Notes: generated from the letters alone by a model not told the origin. A stretch of DNA of 33,521 bases from Solirubrobacteraceae bacterium (GCA_030447275.1 JAUJPF010000028.1:1-33521), one strand, 5' to 3'. Positions 9,570-17,069 are shown, counted from the first letter of the stretch. Program-made: numbers and translations.

Positions 9570-9795
9570 GAGGTCGAGCTGTTCCCCGAGGAGCTGCGGG
9601 CGATGGGCCGTCCGGTGGAGCAGCGGGCGGCGCGAGCTCGTGACCGGCCGCGCGTGCGCGCGGCGAGCGCTGGCGCGGCTCGGTGTCCCCCGCGTCCCGG
9701 TCCCGAGCGGCCCGCGGCGCGAGCCGGTGTGGCCGTCGGGCATCGTCGCCGCCGCGTGCTGCCTCCTGTCGGGCGACGCGCCGCGAGGCCGGTGA
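9570..9795 (+). pseudogene. 4'-phosphopantetheinyl transferase remnant (N-terminal part, frameshifted)
   Basis: The 230-bp gap after the exporter holds a broken Sfp/EntD/PptT-type gene. One frame (9573 to about 9633) reads ELFPEELRAMGRPVEQRAAR. The next frame (9634-9795) continues with ELVTGRACARRALARLGVP and then REPVWPSGIV. In order, these match the conserved N-terminal third of actinobacterial PPTases: the ELFPEE opening, the R..CAR.AL..LG segment and the G.P.WP.G motif. A frameshift near 9630-9634 separates them. The expected following GS.TH motif and the whole Mg-binding C-terminal part are absent; the second frame ends at TGA 9793, just before the antiporter ATG. PPTases activate ACP domains like the one in the upstream PKS, so its presence here fits, but this copy cannot work. 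Confidence 0.72.
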
Positions 9796-9796
9796 G

Positions 9797-11080
9797 ATGA
9801 CGGACGACGGCGTCGGCCTGCTCCTGGTCGGCATCGCGCTGGTGATCGGCTCTACGCGCGTCGCGGCGATCCTGCTGGTCCGCTTCGGGCAGCCGCCGGT
9901 GATCGCCGAGATCATCGCCGGCATCGCGCTCGGCCCGACGCTGCTGGGCGCGCTGCCGGGCGATCCTTCGAGCGCGCTGTTCACGCCGGAGGTGCGGGAC
10001 GCGATGGCGGCGATCGGGACCGTGGGGCTCGTCGTGTTCGTGTTCTTGATCGGCCTCGAGCTCGACGGCCGGCAGGTCCGCCAGCACGAGCGCGTCGTCG
10101 CCGCGATCTCGGCCGGCGGGGTCGTGGTGCCGTTCGCGCTCGGCCTCGGCCTCGCGGTCTCGCTGCACGACGGGCATCGCTTCGTCGGCGGCGAGGAGGT
10201 GCCGCTGCTGCCCTTCGCGCTCTTCCTGGCGACCGCGATGTCGATCACCGCGTTCCCCGTGCTGACGCGCATCGTCGTCGACCGCGGGCTCGAGCGCACG
10301 CCGCTCGGGCAGGTCGCGACCGCGTCAGCCGCGGTGCAGGACCTCGCCGGCTGGCTGCTCCTGGCGGTCTCGCTCGCTGCGCTCACCGGCGACGGCGCGT
10401 CCGATCTCCTGCTGACGGTCGCGGAGTCGGTCGTCTTCGTCGCCGTCGCCATGCTCGTCGTCAAGCCGGCGCTGCGTCGATGGCTCGCGCGCCGGCAACC
10501 CGGTGCCGAGGTTCGGATGGAGACCGTCGCGGTCGCGCTCGCGCTCCTCGCGGCGTGCTCCGGGGCCACGCAGCTCATCGGCCTGCACGCCGTGCTCGGC
10601 GCCTTCGTCGCCGGGCTGGCGTTTCCGCGCGAGCGCCGGGACTTGGTGGTGCCGCTTCGGCAGGCGCTCGCGCCGATCACGCTCGGTGCGCTCCTCCCGA
10701 TCTTCTTCGTCGGCCCCGGCCTGGCGACGGACTTCGGGACCGTCGGGCAGAGCGGCGGCTGGGAGGTGCTCGCGATCATCGGGTGCGCATGCGCCGGCAA
10801 GCTCGTCGGGGTGATCGTGCCGGCCCGCGCCACCGGCGCCAGCACCGCGGATGCGGCCGCGCTCGGCGTCCTCCTGAACACTCGCGGGCTGATGGAGCTG
10901 ATCGTCCTCAACGTCGGGCTCACCGCCGGGTTGCTGGACCAGGGGCTGTTCAGCTCCATGGTCTTGATGACGCTGGTCACGACGATGATGACCGGCCCGC
11001 TGCTCGACCTCCTCGCGCGGCGGCGCGCCAGTCCGCTCTGGGAGGTCAGCCCCGCGCCGCGGGCGTCGCCCGGCCGGTGA
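9797..11080 (+). CDS. CPA2-family cation/proton antiporter
   Basis: A 427-residue integral membrane protein of the Na+/H+ exchanger (CPA2, KefB/CHA-like) family. Visible family segments are GQPPVIAEIIAGIALGPTLL near the N-terminus, FLIGLELD about residue 80, TAMSITAFPVLTRI about residue 150, LLPIFFVGPGLATDFG about residue 300 and NTRGLMELIVLNVGL about residue 365. There is no C-terminal KTN/TrkA domain, so it is the membrane domain only. ATG 9797 is preferred because the upstream in-frame sequence is the decayed PPTase; GGTGAG just before it may be the ribosome site. It probably exchanges K+ or Na+ for H+. It may be an independent housekeeping gene or a late addition to the biosynthetic locus. 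Confidence 0.9.
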   Translation: MTDDGVGLLLVGIALVIGSTRVAAILLVRFGQPPVIAEIIAGIALGPTLLGALPGDPSSALFTPEVRDAMAAIGTVGLVVFVFLIGLELDGRQVRQHERVVAAISAGGVVVPFALGLGLAVSLHDGHRFVGGEEVPLLPFALFLATAMSITAFPVLTRIVVDRGLERTPLGQVATASAAVQDLAGWLLLAVSLAALTGDGASDLLLTVAESVVFVAVAMLVVKPALRRWLARRQPGAEVRMETVAVALALLAACSGATQLIGLHAVLGAFVAGLAFPRERRDLVVPLRQALAPITLGALLPIFFVGPGLATDFGTVGQSGGWEVLAIIGCACAGKLVGVIVPARATGASTADAAALGVLLNTRGLMELIVLNVGLTAGLLDQGLFSSMVLMTLVTTMMTGPLLDLLARRRASPLWEVSPAPRASPGR

Positions 11081-11102
11081 ACGGCGAGCGCCGCGCCCGG
11101 CA

Positions 11103-11171
11103 GGCGTCCCGCCACAACGCATGCCACTGCCGCCGACCCTTCTCCCCACGCACCTGAAGGTGCCCCGATGC
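11103..11171 (-). pseudogene. Relict of a second tyrosine integrase (N-terminal 23 codons)
   Basis: Read on the - strand this gives exactly the same 23 residues as positions 5-27 of the intact integrase at 23314-24552 (beginning ASGHLQVRGEKG). The two DNA copies differ at 7 of 69 bases, and all seven are silent (Ser, Leu, Arg, Gly, Gly, His, Leu codons). The homology ends at about 11099, so the rest of that integrase is gone. Weaker similarity continues to the right through the leader into the att copy (11186-11236 against 24640-24688). This is not a recent copy of the resident gene; it is what is left of a related integrase that diverged while still functional. Confidence 0.85.
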
Positions 11172-11236
11172 CTCGACGCTCTCTTCCGGCCCACATCCAA
11201 CAGGCGCGAAACGCCGGAAAACACGGCAACACCGGG

Positions 11237-11279
11237 ATGGGCCGGGCAGGACTCGAACCTGCGTCGAACGGATTATGAG
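11237..11279. repeat. Left att copy (43-bp tRNA 3'-half direct repeat)
   Basis: This 43-bp sequence is identical to 24689-24731 and represents the tRNA 3' half from anticodon loop to discriminator base. To its right the sequence departs at once from tRNA sequence, so this copy is not a tRNA. It marks the junction of the island's left end with the chromosome. The adjoining bases on the left resemble the 3' flank of the intact tRNA, including a hairpin (GCCG/CGGC on the - strand) in the same place as the terminator at 24663-24677. Confidence 0.92.
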
Positions 11280-11298
11280 GGCTAGTACTGGGTGCTGG

Positions 11299-11346
11299 TT
11301 GACCCGATTAGCCGATCTTATCTGAAGGTTCGGCTGGTTGGGTCAA
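11299..11346. repeat. Imperfect inverted repeat just inside the left att
   Basis: Two 16-base arms (11299-11314 and 11331-11346) separated by 16 bases match at 12 of 16 positions. The outer seven (TTGACCC/GGGTCAA) and inner five (AGCCG/CGGCT) are perfect and four central bases are unmatched. It lies 20 bp inside the left att copy. It could be a recombinase arm-type site, a protein-binding operator or a transcript hairpin isolating the island from the chromosome; the sequence alone does not decide. Confidence 0.55.
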
Positions 11347-11385
11347 GTTCGTTTCGCCGATTCGGGAACACCGCGAGGAACGCGA

Positions 11386-11399
11386 GCGTCGAACGGATT
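11386..11399 (+). repeat. Third, partial copy of the att core (14 bp)
   Basis: The 14-mer GCGTCGAACGGATT, part of the 43-bp att repeat (11261-11274), recurs here 125 bp further inside the left end and in the same orientation. It may be a chance recurrence, a scar of an earlier integration, or a secondary site. Confidence 0.4.
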
Positions 11400-11464
11400 C
11401 CGGCACAGTCGGAGGGCGGATCGGACGGGCGGGACGTCGACCCGAGGGCGAAAGTAGCCGAGCG

Positions 11465-12016
11465 TCAGTCGAATGCGTTCAGCTCGGCGAGGTCCTCGTC
11501 GGTGACATCCTGTTCGGGCGCGTCGAGAACTCGCTGAACGTGATCCAGCAGCTCCGGACCGAGCATGGCCTGTACGCCCTCCCAGATGAGTTGATCGTCA
11601 TCCTCGATGTTGAGGTCGCGGCGGCTGGGCGTGTAGGCCGTCATATCGGCGAGGAGGCGCCTTAGCCCATCGTCGCCGGCCGTTAGGAGAACGTCGGCCG
11701 GCGCAGTGCCGTTGAGCCCCAAGTGCGGCGCCAGCGTCCACGCACCCACCTGCCGGAGACCCACCATGTATCGCTGCGCCGCGCGACCGAGCAGCCAAAG
11801 CCGTTCGGCCCTCAGAAGAAGATCCTGCCGCGGCTTTCGCGGAGGACTCGTCAGCCACGACCGGATTGTGTCCCTCGTGGTGTCGAGAGCAGTAGCGAGT
11901 TCGCTAATCGACGCGTAGTACCGCGCGAGCGAAACCGCGAGCCGGTGTGCCCGGTCGCTCCGCTCGCTAACGGGCGGCTCCTGTACGACACGATGTGTCT
12001 GGTCTACCGTCGCCAC
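11465..12016 (-). CDS. HTH protein resembling MbcA/ParS/Xre antitoxins
   Basis: A 183-residue protein starting at GTG 12016, with GAGGTGG about 10 nt upstream. Residues about 30-60 (SISELATALDTTRDTIRSWL) form a helix-turn-helix. Residues about 90-120 (WTLAPHLGLNGTAPADVLL, then a short helix) fit the C-terminal DUF2384 pattern of MbcA/ParS/Xre antitoxins: a Trp, a short loop, then P-A-D and a hydrophobic helix. The tail is acidic (many Asp/Glu). RES-domain toxins normally accompany this antitoxin type, but no RES protein is present. The neighbour on the same strand (12083-12676) is an unknown protein that could be a partner. A good promoter directly upstream (12041-12069) gives it its own transcript. 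Plain regulator is the alternative. Confidence 0.7.
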   Translation of the reverse strand: MATVDQTHRVVQEPPVSERSDRAHRLAVSLARYYASISELATALDTTRDTIRSWLTSPPRKPRQDLLLRAERLWLLGRAAQRYMVGLRQVGAWTLAPHLGLNGTAPADVLLTAGDDGLRRLLADMTAYTPSRRDLNIEDDDQLIWEGVQAMLGPELLDHVQRVLDAPEQDVTDEDLAELNAFD

Positions 12017-12040
12017 GCTACTTTCGCCACCTCTACGACG

Positions 12041-12069
12041 AGTGTAGCCACCCTATCGGCCTAACGCAA
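12041..12069 (-). promoter_or_regulatory. Sigma70-type promoter for the HTH gene at 11465-12016
   Basis: On the - strand a TTGCGT (-35, 12064-12069) is followed after exactly 17 bp by TACACT (-10, 12041-12046), then about 18 bp of leader with a ribosome site before GTG 12016. Spacing and both hexamers are close to consensus, which is rare in this GC-rich sequence. Confidence 0.55.
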
Positions 12070-12082
12070 CCATTCCTTGAAC

Positions 12083-12676
12083 TCAGAACTCGCGCTCGCC
12101 GAGCCACGTCTTGGCCAGCGCTTGTGGTGCGGCCGGAGGTGGTTGGTGCCGCTCGAACCCGAGCCGCCGCGCCTGAGCAATCGCCGTTCGCGCGAAATCC
12201 GTGCGATCCGTATGCGGCGCGTGGAGGAAGTGCGCGGTCGCCCATCGCAAGGTGCTGCGCCACGCCTCATCGACGGGGGCTTCGGGTCTTTGCGCCGCCT
12301 CCAGTAGGACGGCCAGTAAGGCGCCCTCGAGCTGTCGCCGCAGAGGTCTGTTCAGATTGTTCCGAGTCCCCACGCTGAACACGTAAAACGGGCCGGTCCC
12401 TTCCACGTGCCATGTCATGACGCCAAAGACCGTCGGCGGAGCGTTTCGCGCGCGATGCCACAGACCAATGGCCCGCCCCTTGGCATCGCCTCCGTTACGC
12501 ATCCGGTCGTGCACGCTCCAGGCGACGCCCGGGTCCCACAGGTCGGAGCCGAGGTCGATGTTCGGAACGATTACGTCCGAGCTGTAGATCGCGAGCCGTG
12601 GGTAGGTGCCTACCGGCAAACCTCCTGCGACATGCAAATACGTTTCGCCTGAGCGCTCCGCGATGGATACGTGCAC
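12083..12676 (-). CDS. Unknown island protein, possible partner of the HTH gene
   Basis: A 197-residue soluble protein from GTG 12676. I do not recognise the family. It is rich in aromatic residues and histidine in its middle (LWHRARNAPPTVFGVMTWHV, about 92-111), followed by an FSVGTRNN segment and a long helix (about 130-150, LEGALLAVLLEAAQ), and it ends in a basic Pro/Ala tail. No signal peptide or membrane segment. It lies upstream of the HTH gene on the same strand with a 66-bp gap, and divergent from 12804-13886 across 127 bp. The pairing with an antitoxin-like gene makes a toxin role conceivable, but no catalytic motif supports it. Confidence 0.65.
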   Translation of the reverse strand: MHVSIAERSGETYLHVAGGLPVGTYPRLAIYSSDVIVPNIDLGSDLWDPGVAWSVHDRMRNGGDAKGRAIGLWHRARNAPPTVFGVMTWHVEGTGPFYVFSVGTRNNLNRPLRRQLEGALLAVLLEAAQRPEAPVDEAWRSTLRWATAHFLHAPHTDRTDFARTAIAQARRLGFERHQPPPAAPQALAKTWLGEREF

Positions 12677-12803
12677 CGCTCGGATTCTGTCTGGTGCTGC
12701 GGTCGCGTCGCGCTCCAGGGCAGAGCCGCCGGATCAGCATCCGTCGTAGAGCACGTGCCAACGCCCCGTCTCGCGCCGTACAACGGCGCGTATTGTCCTG
12801 GGC

Positions 12804-13886
12804 GTGTCGGCACCGCTCCGCGTAACTGTGGCGCTCATCGCCCATCCAGAAGATCCCTTTCGCCGCACTGCGCCGCCGGAGGAATGGAACCGCCCTTACC
12901 GCGAGCGGCAAACTGTGACGCTCGAAGTAGAGGAGTCGGAGGCACTGGCCACCGTCCTTGAGCGTGCAGCTGAAGAGATGAGACTCGTGCCGCCGAGCGA
13001 CTGGCATGTGCAGCGGTTCTCCGGGGCGTACAACAGTGTCGCCTTCTACCGACCCGATGATGAGCAGGGATTCAGTCCGCGCTACGTCCCAACGTTTCTG
13101 CTGTCGCAGTTGACGCTCATCGACCAGCACGGACAGGCCCTGTTCGGCGTGAGCGACTTGCGCGCCGTCAGGTACAGCGACTTGCTCCGCGCGAGCGAAG
13201 CAGGAGTGCTCGCCGGCGACCCGCTGCGGCCGTACCTGATCGTTGAAGCGCCTTACGGTGACTGGATAGGCCCCGACTGGCCCACCTTGTTGGATGGGCT
13301 GAAGGTCAGCTGGGACGTCCTAGAGCATGTGGCGACGGCGGGGGGCGCCGCCGCGGCGATCAACTTGCTCAAGGACCAGATTCAGAAGCGCCTCCGCCGA
13401 GGCGAAGACACGATCGAGAAGAATCCTGAATGGGCGCAGCGTCGGACGATGCCGTATCAGTTCATCGCGCTTTTGCGGTCACGCACATGGCGGCTCGCGG
13501 ACCTTGCACCGATCCTGGGATGCACAGAGTCGGATGCGGAAGCGCTCCTCTTGGTGCTTGGGTTCGCGCGCAAGGACACCGGCGAGTGGGCTTATCAAGC
13601 GGATCCCGCCGCCGCGGTGATGACCGAGCTATTCAGGGAGATAATGCTGGCAGCGCATCGCCACGCCGACGACGATGCGGACTTCGTGCGTCGGTTGGTG
13701 CACTTCTTCGAGCAAGGCGACCCGGCACCGCTGGATCGCGCAGCGACCGAGGATGATGAGCCCGACTTCCGTATCACGTCAGGGGAGCGGATAGCGGATC
13801 TCGGCGACCGTGTTGGCGGGCTCGTCGATACGGCTGTCGATGCAGTAAGAGCTGCGCGCGCGAAGCGGCGCTCGCGACGCCGTTAG
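12804..13886 (+). CDS. Unknown 360-residue island protein
   Basis: Starts at GTG 12804. No Shine-Dalgarno is visible and a TATTGT box ends 7 nt upstream, which would fit a leaderless transcript. I do not recognise the family. The N-terminal half (1-150) looks like a beta-rich domain with many aromatics; the middle (about 165-200) is Ala/Lys/Arg-rich and helical. Residues about 215-270 (LLRSRTWRLADLAPILGC, then SDAEALLLVLGF) resemble a winged-helix or HTH unit, and the C-terminus is strongly basic (AKRRSRRR). It is divergent from 12083-12676. Codon use is less GC-biased than the chromosome, consistent with island cargo. Function unknown. Confidence 0.72.
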   Translation: MSAPLRVTVALIAHPEDPFRRTAPPEEWNRPYRERQTVTLEVEESEALATVLERAAEEMRLVPPSDWHVQRFSGAYNSVAFYRPDDEQGFSPRYVPTFLLSQLTLIDQHGQALFGVSDLRAVRYSDLLRASEAGVLAGDPLRPYLIVEAPYGDWIGPDWPTLLDGLKVSWDVLEHVATAGGAAAAINLLKDQIQKRLRRGEDTIEKNPEWAQRRTMPYQFIALLRSRTWRLADLAPILGCTESDAEALLLVLGFARKDTGEWAYQADPAAAVMTELFREIMLAAHRHADDDADFVRRLVHFFEQGDPAPLDRAATEDDEPDFRITSGERIADLGDRVGGLVDTAVDAVRAARAKRRSRRR

Positions 13887-13994
13887 CCATCAGCCAGTGG
13901 ACGAGGCTTCGCGCCACGGTCGGATGCGTCCACCGGATCCAGCATCCGTCTGATGACGTAGTGGCCGAGCGCTACCGCGTTGCATGGAAAGTAG

Positions 13995-14290
13995 GCGCTA
14001 GGGAGAGACCGGGCCGACTCCAACGACTTCCGCGCCGTGGGCAAGTTCCCCGGCGGCCGAGCCGTCGCGCAGTACGTCGCGGACGACCTCCTGCCGGGCC
14101 TCAACATCGCGGGGAAGATGGACGCCCTCCAGACCGGGTTCAAGGGCGTTACGCGGTACATCGACCGCGAGAACCCGCTGACCAAGCCGGTCTTGAAGTG
14201 GGCCTCGGAGCAGGACGACCTCGAACCCGTCGAGCAGGCGTTCCGTTACCTCGCAGCGGGCATGGCCGACACGGCGCGCGACCTGCCGCC
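13995..14290 (+). pseudogene. Gene fragment of unknown origin (+ strand)
   Basis: An open stretch without a proper start reads coding-like from about 14013, with segments such as FPGGRAVAQYVADDLLPGL, KMDALQTGFKGVTRYIDREN and [20 protein letters not shown]. The protein-like signal stops near 14285, where opposite-strand WS/DGAT sequence begins. A GTG at 14037 could start it, but there is no convincing ribosome site. I cannot name the parent family. It appears to be the left piece of the mosaic block that ends near 16220. Confidence 0.45.
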
Positions 14291-14350
14291 CTCCTGCGCC
14301 AGGAACGAGGCGTCCAGGGCGGTCAGGCGGTCGAAGTGCTGCTGGGCGAC
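14279..14350 (-). pseudogene. WS/DGAT acyltransferase fragment (extreme N-terminus)
   Basis: On the - strand this reads [20 protein letters not shown], which matches the conserved opening of wax ester synthase/diacylglycerol acyltransferases (typically [15 protein letters not shown]). The gene is cut after about 20 residues at the junction with the unrelated fragment at 13995-14290. It would have been divergent from the YCII gene at 14534, as an intact neighbour in the donor genome. Confidence 0.65.
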
Positions 14351-14533
14351 GGGGCTCTCCTCGTCGGGGGAACGGCTCAGGGTCCTCGACCCTACCGCGA
14401 CGTGTGACCGGGCGCACCCAGCAGAGCTGGCGCGTTGGCGTTCTGGCGCCGGTCGATCCGGTCGGCTGTCGTTCGTCCATGGGTCAAACCGCGGCGGTCA
14501 TGGGGGCCGGCGCACCACAGCCCGAGGAGGGAC

Positions 14534-14917
14534 ATGACGATGCAGTACCTGCTGACGATCTGGATGGAGGAGACGGACTTCGTGCCGACGCCCGAGGCGA
14601 TGGCGCCGTGGAAGGCGTTCAACACCGAGGCCGCCGCCGCCGGCGTGCTGCGCGGCGGCTCGGGCCTGCAGCCGTCGACGACGGCGACCACCGTCCGCGG
14701 TGGCGGCGAGGTCGTGCTGACCGACGGCCCGTTCGTGGAGACCAAGGAGCAGCTCGCGGGCTACTACGTGGTCGACTGCGCCGACCTCGACGAGGCGATC
14801 GCCTGGGCCAAGAAGGTGCCGGCCGTCCTCTGGGGCGCCGCCATCGAGGTGCGCCCGGCGGCCGGCGGCACCGACGTGACCGAGAACAGCGACGCCGCCG
14901 GGACGGCCGCCTCCTGA
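14534..14917 (+). CDS. YCII/DGPF-domain protein, partner of an ECF sigma factor
   Basis: A 127-residue protein from ATG 14534, with a strong ribosome site (GAGGAGGG) immediately upstream; ATG 14540 is an alternative. The YCII-related (DGPF) fold is evident from MQYLLTIW at the N-terminus, the signature [19 protein letters not shown] (about 63-81) and the WAKKVP segment. Proteins of this family are found next to ECF42-type sigma factors, often as a fixed pair, and here the sigma gene overlaps its stop. It is thought to have a sensing or modulating role rather than enzymatic activity. It sits inside a very GC-rich block that looks foreign to the rest of the island. Confidence 0.9.
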   Translation: MTMQYLLTIWMEETDFVPTPEAMAPWKAFNTEAAAAGVLRGGSGLQPSTTATTVRGGGEVVLTDGPFVETKEQLAGYYVVDCADLDEAIAWAKKVPAVLWGAAIEVRPAAGGTDVTENSDAAGTAAS

Positions 14918-16140
14918 ACGGCAGCGCCGCGCTCGAGGTCGACCGCCTGTTCCGCGACGGCGCGGGACGGGCGGTCGCGGTGCTGGCCCGCGTGCTGCGC
15001 GACGTCGACCTGGCCGAGGAGGCGGTCCAGGAGGCCTTCGTCGTCGCACTCGAGCGCTGGCCGCGCGACGGCGTGCCGGACGAGCCCGCCGCCTGGATCG
15101 CCCGGACGGCGCGCAACAAGGCGATCGACCGCCTGCGGCGCGCCAAGCGCTTCGCCGACAAGGCGGCGGTGCTGGCCGCCGATCTCGAGCGGGCCGTGCC
15201 CGGCGAGGAGGACGACGACCCCATGCCCATCCCCGACGACCGGCTGGCGCTGATCTTCGCCTGCTGCCACCCGGCGCTCGCCCTCGAGGCACGGGTGGGG
15301 CTGACCCTGCGGCTCGTCGGCGGCCTGCAGACCCCGGAGATCGCCCGCGCCTTCCTGGTCTCCGAGACGACGATGCAGCAGCGCGTCGTGCGCGCCAAGC
15401 GCAAGCTGCGCGACGCGGGCATCGCCTTCGCCGTCCCGCGCGACGCCGCGCTGCCCGACCGGCTGCCCGCGGTCCTCGCCACGATGTACCTGATCTTCAA
15501 CGAGGGCTACGCCGCGTCCAGCGGGGACGCGCTGGTGCGCCGGGAGCTGTGCGCCGAGGCCATCCGCCTGGCGTCGATCCTCTGCGCGCTCATGCCCGAC
15601 GAGCGCGAGGCGCTCGGCCTGCTGGCGCTCATGACCCTCCACGACGCGCGGCGCGGGGCGCGCACCGACGCCGACGGCGAGCTCGTGCTGCTCGCCGACC
15701 AGGACCGCGCGCGGTGGGACGCGGCGGCCATCGCGCAGGGCCGCCGGCTGGTCGACCGCGCGGCGCGCCTGGGCCCGCCCGGCCCCTACGTCCTGCAGGC
15801 CGCGATCGTCGCCACCCACCTGGCCGACGGCCCCACCGACTGGCCCACCGTCCTCGCCTTCTACGACCGCCTGGTCGGCGTGCAGGACACGCCGGTCGTG
15901 CGCCTCAACCGCGCGGTCGCGCTCGCCGAGGTGCACGGCCCGGCCGCGGCGCTCGACGAGCTCGCCGGCCTCGAGCGCGCGCTGGACGGCTACCACCTGC
16001 TGCACGCCACCCGCGCCGAGCTGCTGCGCCGCGCGGGCGACCCCGACGGCGCCCGGCTGGCCGACGCCCGGGCGCTCGAGCTCGCGCCCTCGCCCGCGGA
16101 GCGCTCGCTGCTGCGGCGCAGGCTCGAGCCGCAGGCGTAG
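14914..16140 (+). CDS. ECF42-type RNA polymerase sigma factor with C-terminal extension
   Basis: About 408 residues. Sigma region 2 (about 10-70: [47 protein letters not shown]) and region 4 (about 110-170, [18 protein letters not shown], then an HTH with [10 protein letters not shown]) are clear. A long C-terminal helical extension (about 175-408) ends in TPR-like repeats and holds the family's typical [13 protein letters not shown] motif (here [12 protein letters not shown]). This extension and the YCII neighbour define the ECF42 group. No ATG, GTG or TTG occurs in frame before residue 20. The best fit is CTG 14914, overlapping the YCII stop as CTGA, so translation would rely on coupling. 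The start is uncertain but the gene looks intact otherwise. No anti-sigma gene is nearby, as is usual for ECF42. Confidence 0.9.
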   Translation: MNGSAALEVDRLFRDGAGRAVAVLARVLRDVDLAEEAVQEAFVVALERWPRDGVPDEPAAWIARTARNKAIDRLRRAKRFADKAAVLAADLERAVPGEEDDDPMPIPDDRLALIFACCHPALALEARVGLTLRLVGGLQTPEIARAFLVSETTMQQRVVRAKRKLRDAGIAFAVPRDAALPDRLPAVLATMYLIFNEGYAASSGDALVRRELCAEAIRLASILCALMPDEREALGLLALMTLHDARRGARTDADGELVLLADQDRARWDAAAIAQGRRLVDRAARLGPPGPYVLQAAIVATHLADGPTDWPTVLAFYDRLVGVQDTPVVRLNRAVALAEVHGPAAALDELAGLERALDGYHLLHATRAELLRRAGDPDGARLADARALELAPSPAERSLLRRRLEPQA

Positions 16141-16147
16141 GCCCACC

Positions 16148-16216
16148 ATCGCGTGGGACTTCTCGACCGACCCCGAGTACCAGCGCAAGCTCGACTGGGC
16201 GCGCGACTTCGTCCGA
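16148..16216 (+). pseudogene. Acyl-CoA dehydrogenase fragment (extreme N-terminus)
   Basis: Seven bases after the sigma factor stop, the + strand reads AWDFSTDPEYQRKLDWARDF, the characteristic opening of one branch of acyl-CoA dehydrogenases (AWDF.TDPE.Q.KLDW...FV). The expected ATG is ATC at 16148. The similarity ends near 16216 and the frame runs on into unrelated sequence. Together with the WS/DGAT fragment it shows both neighbours of the YCII/sigma pair were severed close to their starts. Confidence 0.7.
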
Positions 16217-16334
16217 ACGCAGAAAGACCGCCCGCTTGCCGTGTGGCGACGGTCGTTCCTCGGCCCCTCAACGAGAGGGAGGAAGCGGCGCTGCGCGACC
16301 TGCTCCAGCGCAGCCCCGAGCGGGATGTCCTCCT

Positions 16335-16640
16335 GTGAGGCTCACACGCTTGGCTCTGGCGATTGGTAGCGCCGCGCCGATGATGGCGCTCCTCGCGTTG
16401 CTGGTCGGAGCGGGTTTTGACCTACAAACCTCCGAAGAGGCTCGACTGGCTTGTTTGGCCGTCATCGTGAGCGCGTTCCCTTGGGCGGCGCTTACCTTCC
16501 GGCACATCAACCGCAACCCCGATCTCAACGATGAAGGCCGTCGGCTCTGGAAGCAACGCATCGGTGGCTTCGCCGCCTTCTACATGCCCGTCTACTACCT
16601 GAGAAGCCAAGTCCGAGCCGACGAGAGGACCTCACGGTAG
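16335..16640 (+). CDS. Small membrane protein of unknown function
   Basis: A 101-residue protein from GTG 16335, overlapping as GTGA the stop of a 31-codon frame (16243-16338) that might be a real leader peptide. Two hydrophobic segments are evident: about 5-27 (LALAIGSAAPMMALLALLVG) and about 38-55 (CLAVIVSAFPWAALTF). A polar loop (RNPDLNDEGRRLWKQR) and an amphipathic FAAFYMPVYYL segment follow. No family recognised. It lies just right of the captured GC-rich block, where island-type composition resumes. Confidence 0.6.
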   Translation: MRLTRLALAIGSAAPMMALLALLVGAGFDLQTSEEARLACLAVIVSAFPWAALTFRHINRNPDLNDEGRRLWKQRIGGFAAFYMPVYYLRSQVRADERTSR

Positions 16641-17069
16641 AACCGCTTCCGCTTGGGACGAGAAGCGACAGCGGGGACCCGGTGGACCGCCGCCCGCCGC
16701 CTGAGTCTCAGTATCCGTCGCTGGTCGACGCACCGGCCGCCGGCCGGAAAGGGCGCCTCATCAGCTTGTAACTCGGTCGTCGAGATTCCTGCTGTGCCGT
16801 CGCGGGTGGTGCGCCACAGACAGTCCAGTGGCCGATACGTCCGCTCTCGCTCCCCTCGGTGAGCCGTCAGGCGCCGCGGGTTGACCGCGCCGGTCAGCGG
16901 GGCGCGCCTCGCGGCGTGTCGATCGTGAAGCGGAAGCACGCCACAGCGAGTCGTACCGCGCGCGGCAGGCACACATTCTGGGCGGCGACACCGGGTCGAC
17001 TGTCCCATGGGAGCGCTTCCGCGCGGTCATCGGCGGGAGCGCTCCGATGTGCTGGGCTCCCGCGACGCT
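16641..17069. other. Gene-free stretch, 429 bp
   Basis: I see no convincing gene on either strand. The open frames here have no ribosome sites and no recognisable motifs. A 9-bp direct repeat (GGGAGCGCT) occurs twice near 17000-17045. It may be degenerate island sequence. Confidence 0.4.

Noticed and set aside
7996..11232. 1078-codon open frame on the - strand
   Set aside because: Antisense of the MFS and antiporter genes, with very biased composition and no domain.
12083..12676. RES-domain toxin
   Set aside because: The conserved Arg, Glu and Ser positions and the GRWN-like motif could not be found.
16595..17008. 137-codon - strand open frame
   Set aside because: No ribosome site, no domain and Arg-rich low-information composition.
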